8,245 nt of DNA from Phycisphaerae bacterium (GTDB taxonomy: Bacteria > Planctomycetota > Phycisphaerae > Sedimentisphaerales > Anaerobacaceae), in NCBI GenBank assembly GCA_030602845.1, contig JAUVYZ010000079.1, positions 1-8,245 of the forward strand, read 5' to 3'. Below the pieces are notes generated by a model. The model worked only from the letters and a program-made list of their open reading frames with translations. It was not told where the DNA came from and did not search any database. How positions within the stretch are numbered: position 1 is the stretch's first letter; every line of letters starts with the position of its first letter. Position numbers and translations under genes: made by a program. This document shows, piece after piece, positions 5,648 to 8,245 of the stretch.

Positions 5648-6633
5648 TGGAGCACCTCCAAAAACGCATGGATTCGCTGTGTCGTTCGTACTGTTAGAGC
5701 TTGCTCATCGCCGCTTACGTCTACATCGAGAACCGGCAGATTGGCCCACTGTTTTAACCGATGAAGCTCGGCGTGCCAGATGTCACACCATATATAGCGC
5801 CAGAAAATAATCCCACGAACTTCTCTGCAAGCAAGCTCACGCTTAAGCCAGTTATAAAGCTGGTTGTTCGGCCTGCGAAACGCATCCGGAATACTGCCAA
5901 AATATGCGTTAGAAAGCTCTATCAACGGCTCATCCCGGAGTCTCCGGCGGTCGAAGTGGGCGCACATTCCGCGTTCCCCAGTTTCAGCAGCATCTAACAC
6001 GATGCGTCCCCCAGAGTTTTCGACCACGTCAAATATACCAAAGTCTTCTCTAAGTAATGGTCCGCCGATGATTGCCAAAGGTATGCCGCCTGTAAATGGT
6101 TTTTTCTCGTTGATGGTTGTTGTAATGCCGGATTTACCATCCCGGTTGAACTCTGCAATCAATTCAGAGTATTGGCTGGAAGTTAAATACCCTCTTGTTG
6201 CCAGCACGGATGTCCGGGCAGTGTCATATTCGAGCATCACTTTTGCCAGAGCACGACTCGATGGTGATTTGCCACCCAGCCGGACAAGGAATTCACCAAG
6301 CCGTCTCAGTTCATCAAGATAAAGCTTATGGGCAGCAACGCTTTGCCAGGTGCTCGGCACATTCATAAGAAAAGCAGGCAGCTCACACCGGCGCATAATT
6401 ATGTCGAAAGCCCGGCGCATCTGGTCACAGACCGTGGTCACTACGACCCCTGAAGCCTGGGTGTTCATTATCACCTCATTGACGAAACGTCGCACGTAAG
6501 GACAAACGCCTTCCGTTCGGCCGACTGAGCTGGTCGAACCTGCTGCGCCCGGCATAATTCTGCTCGGGCGCAGCCCGTGGGCCGCAATCCATTCAGCAGG
6601 TACATATGGGCAGGTGTAGATAATTGTTTTCAT
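5644..6633 (-). CDS. 2-hydroxyacyl-CoA dehydratase family protein, small subunit-like
   Basis: 329 aa, somewhat shorter than typical HgdB/BcrB-type subunits (about 370-430). The N-terminus goes directly into the first conserved strand: IIYTCPYVPAEWIAAHGLRP, with Cys8 at the position of the first double-cubane Cys. Other family Cys: C44 in GVCPYVRRF, C69 in TTVCDQMRRAF and C283 in YIWCDIWHAE. The fourth double-cubane position (NC before TG) is Glu here (AAETGERG), so I expect a single [4Fe-4S] cluster bound by C44, C69 and C283. Residues 185-215 (PLAIIGGPLL, ENSGGRIVLD) begin the second Rossmann-like lobe. Start ATG 6633 has only a weak AAGGT-type site. It begins 8 bases after the stop of the double-cubane-like gene and overlaps the next gene by ATGA, so it should be co-translated with the 460-residue protein as a heterodimer. 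GSTSSVGRTEG (32-42) resembles translated repeat sequence found in some environmental genomes. Confidence 0.83.
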   Translation of the reverse strand: MKTIIYTCPYVPAEWIAAHGLRPSRIMPGAAGSTSSVGRTEGVCPYVRRFVNEVIMNTQASGVVVTTVCDQMRRAFDIIMRRCELPAFLMNVPSTWQSVAAHKLYLDELRRLGEFLVRLGGKSPSSRALAKVMLEYDTARTSVLATRGYLTSSQYSELIAEFNRDGKSGITTTINEKKPFTGGIPLAIIGGPLLREDFGIFDVVENSGGRIVLDAAETGERGMCAHFDRRRLRDEPLIELSNAYFGSIPDAFRRPNNQLYNWLKRELACREVRGIIFWRYIWCDIWHAELHRLKQWANLPVLDVDVSGDEQALTVRTTQRIHAFLEVLQ

Positions 6634-6641
6634 CAGCTACC

Positions 6642-7889
6642 TTAGTTGGGTTCGCCGGCCCTTTGGCGGACTGTTTCGAATAATGCTTCGACCCTCAACG
6701 CAATACGTGCCGAATCGGACGGCGAGTAATCTGTTTCAATTCTAAGATATGGGATGCCAAGCTCTTTCCCGGCCAGCTGTTTGATAAGATACGATTCAAC
6801 ATCGTATGTCGTACAGGTCTGCCAGATAAGCTCTATAATGCACTGGGGTCGGTATTCAGCAGCCAGCTCACAAAGTAACTCCAGTCGACGGTCATTCTTC
6901 GTCATTACCGCGCATGGCAGGCGCAGATATCTTTCAGCCAAAGCAAGCATAGGGTCCGCAGCACTTTCGTCAACATCTTCCAGGATTGGTTTAAGCCCTG
7001 TGCAGTTATCCGCACATACTACCAGTCCTCCGTGAGACTCGACAATATCAAGTACCCGTTCGGCCCCGTGAACTATCGGCACGCCGGTCATCAACACCCG
7101 TACCCCAGAATTCTTCTGAGAATCAAGCTTTTTGGATTTGAAAAGCTTGATTCCTTCAGCGTATTGCTCAAGGTCGGCACTGATACCGGAGATGATGCTC
7201 TTAAACTCCAGCAACTGCCTGCCCGTCAGCGGCGGGACATCTGATTTCATTAGCTCGGCAAGTTCACGCCGCAACATCCTTTCGCGATTCATAATCCTGA
7301 TAGCTTGTTTTATTTTCTCATCTGTAACATCGACGCCAAAATGATTTTCCAGCTTAGTTTTGAGCTTACGGAGCTCGCTTACCCAATGCACCATTGCGTC
7401 ACTATCCGTAGGTTTTTGAGGCAGTTCCAACACATATATTGGCCGAATCCGGCCCATTAACTCATACATTTTCTTCTTGCCGTCACAAGTCGTCTCAGCC
7501 ACAATCAAATCAGCCATTTCGAGAAACGGATTTGCCTTCTGAATATGGTAGCCGTACGTTGATTTAATCAGCGGACAAAGGTTGGCTGGCAAGTGCTCTT
7601 CCGCGACCGGGATCATTTCTGCTGAGCCGCCACACAGACACACAGGCAGAGCATCGGCAGCCATAATCAACTCCCGAGGCGTGTACTCACACATAATACC
7701 TACAATACGTTTACCCCTGGCTTTGGCCTCTGAGGCATACTCGTAACAGTTCTGTATCATTTTTCCAAACCAGGCTAAAGGCCCATTTTGTGGTGTCTTT
7801 TCTGCTAAGTTTTCCGGCGAGCACTGTGGCGGATTGCATGGGTCGTCCGTATTGATTTGCCTCTTTTTATCACCGTAACATTTTCCCAT
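6642..7889 (-). CDS. YjiM-like double-cubane-cluster protein (2-hydroxyacyl-CoA dehydratase superfamily reductase)
   Basis: 415 aa from ATG 7889, chosen because GAGGA lies five bases before it; a TTG at 7901 is in frame but overlaps that site. The sequence follows E. coli YjiM closely as I remember it: MCEYTPRELIMAADALP, NLCPLIKSTYG, ETTCDGKKKMYELM, VLMTGVPI, NCTGLKP, KNDRRLELL and IETDYSPSD. Six cysteines align with those of YjiM: C67, C105, C135, C296, C326 and C359. That is the number needed for the [8Fe-9S] double cubane described in Carboxydothermus hydrogenoformans by Jeoung and Dobbek. Proteins of that type, charged by a HgdC/YjiL-like ATPase, reduce small molecules such as acetylene and azide in vitro; physiological substrates are unknown. 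The first 30 residues form a hydrophilic extension with C4, C18 and C23 (GKCYGDKKR, PCNPPQC). Lies 28 bases after the methyltransferase gene and 8 before the next. The family is confident; the cluster type is inferred. Confidence 0.88.
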   Translation of the reverse strand: MGKCYGDKKRQINTDDPCNPPQCSPENLAEKTPQNGPLAWFGKMIQNCYEYASEAKARGKRIVGIMCEYTPRELIMAADALPVCLCGGSAEMIPVAEEHLPANLCPLIKSTYGYHIQKANPFLEMADLIVAETTCDGKKKMYELMGRIRPIYVLELPQKPTDSDAMVHWVSELRKLKTKLENHFGVDVTDEKIKQAIRIMNRERMLRRELAELMKSDVPPLTGRQLLEFKSIISGISADLEQYAEGIKLFKSKKLDSQKNSGVRVLMTGVPIVHGAERVLDIVESHGGLVVCADNCTGLKPILEDVDESAADPMLALAERYLRLPCAVMTKNDRRLELLCELAAEYRPQCIIELIWQTCTTYDVESYLIKQLAGKELGIPYLRIETDYSPSDSARIALRVEALFETVRQRAGEPN

Positions 7890-7917
7890 TTTATTCCTCA
7901 AATCTTAAAGCGTCTGG

Positions 7918-8245
7918 TTAATCTTTCTTGCGGGCGATAAACAAAGCCTGTGCAATCTTACCTGCATGTGCCAGCTCCTGCATAAAGGTCATTTCCGCAG
8001 CCATCGACTGCATTAACTCGCTGTCAAACCCGACAATCTTCAAGGCATCGTATGTCAGTTGCATATTGAGCATGTTTAGATACAGGTCCACATACGGCGT
8101 GAACCTGCCGGTATTTTCCGCCGCGACCACCTCACAGCCATTCATCTCAAGCAAATCCTTGTAACCCTGGATGTCCTCAATACTCGGAAACTTCATAAAA
8201 GTTAAGAATCGCTCTGCTTCGGCATCGGTAAGAACTGCATTTCCT
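7918..8245 (-). CDS. Class I SAM-dependent methyltransferase, C-terminal part only
   Basis: The frame runs off the right edge; 108 residues and the stop are visible. The N-terminal SAM-binding motifs are therefore outside the window. What remains matches the C-terminal end of small-molecule methyltransferases of the Methyltransf_11/25 type: FPSIEDIQGYKDLLEMNGCE is the helix and 'Gc/Gf' turn before the last beta strands, VVAAENTGRFTPYVDLYL is the usual post-strand segment, and QLTYDALKIVGFDSELM followed by KIAQALFIARKKD is the final strand of a subgroup I associate with sarcosine/dimethylglycine-methyltransferase-like enzymes. ATG 8196 is in frame but is not the start, because the reading upstream (NAVLTDAEAERFLTF) is open and conserved in character. 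It is the first visible gene of the operon. It suggests that the pathway methylates, or receives, a small metabolite. The methyltransferase call is moderate; the substrate is unknown. Confidence 0.7.
   Translation of the reverse strand, partial: GNAVLTDAEAERFLTFMKFPSIEDIQGYKDLLEMNGCEVVAAENTGRFTPYVDLYLNMLNMQLTYDALKIVGFDSELMQSMAAEMTFMQELAHAGKIAQALFIARKKD

Noticed and set aside
1..8245. CRISPR arrays, tRNA or rRNA genes
   Set aside because: No regularly spaced repeats, tRNA cloverleaf or rRNA-like sequence was seen on either strand by eye.

Overview
The window joins two unrelated regions that meet head to head near position 1,700. The right part (about 1,761-8,245) is a tight minus-strand operon. 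Its contents (extremely oxygen-sensitive 2-hydroxyacyl-CoA dehydratase/double-cubane family proteins, their ATP-driven activator and a selenophosphate synthetase) point to an anaerobic bacterium. I cannot fix the phylum. Moderate GC, a short CPERSRG-type repeat inside a gene and an integron attC site would suit an uncultured sediment bacterium such as an anaerobic planctomycete or a desulfobacterium, but this is a guess.

Left region (1-1,676, plus strand): an open, probably 5'-truncated reading frame whose last third is packed with Trp and Tyr; a small Cys-containing gene that appears to carry a one-base frameshift; a small lipoprotein with a CARDB-like fold; and, just after the lipoprotein stop, a 128-bp site with the architecture of an integron attC. 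The lipoprotein is therefore best read as integron cassette cargo. The window probably shows the distal end of a cassette array or a cluster of attC sites whose integrase, if any, lies outside. No second attC was found, so the two upstream frames may share its cassette or lie outside the array. A hairpin with a T tract (1,708-1,731) separates this region from the operon.

Right region (minus strand, in order of transcription): the C-terminal 108 residues of a class I SAM methyltransferase; a YjiM-like double-cubane-cluster protein with six candidate cluster cysteines; two further 2-hydroxyacyl-CoA dehydratase family subunits (329 and 460 aa) that look like an unequal heterodimer; the HgdC/YjiL-type ATPase activator; and a SelD protein with an added N-terminal CxC-rich segment and a C-terminal AhpD-like CxxC domain. 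Gaps are 28, 8, -4, -4 and 78 nt. The last gap holds a possible extra promoter, so selD may also be transcribed alone.

Working model (inference): the activator hydrolyses ATP to inject low-potential electrons into the dehydratase-family proteins, which carry out a difficult reduction or radical dehydration. The methyltransferase and the SelD-AhpD fusion suggest the pathway handles a methylated and/or selenium-containing small molecule, or needs selenophosphate or thiol redox chemistry. No SelA, SelB, tRNA-Sec or 2-selenouridine synthase is visible in the window, and none of the genes shows an in-frame UGA. The exact substrate cannot be read from the sequence.
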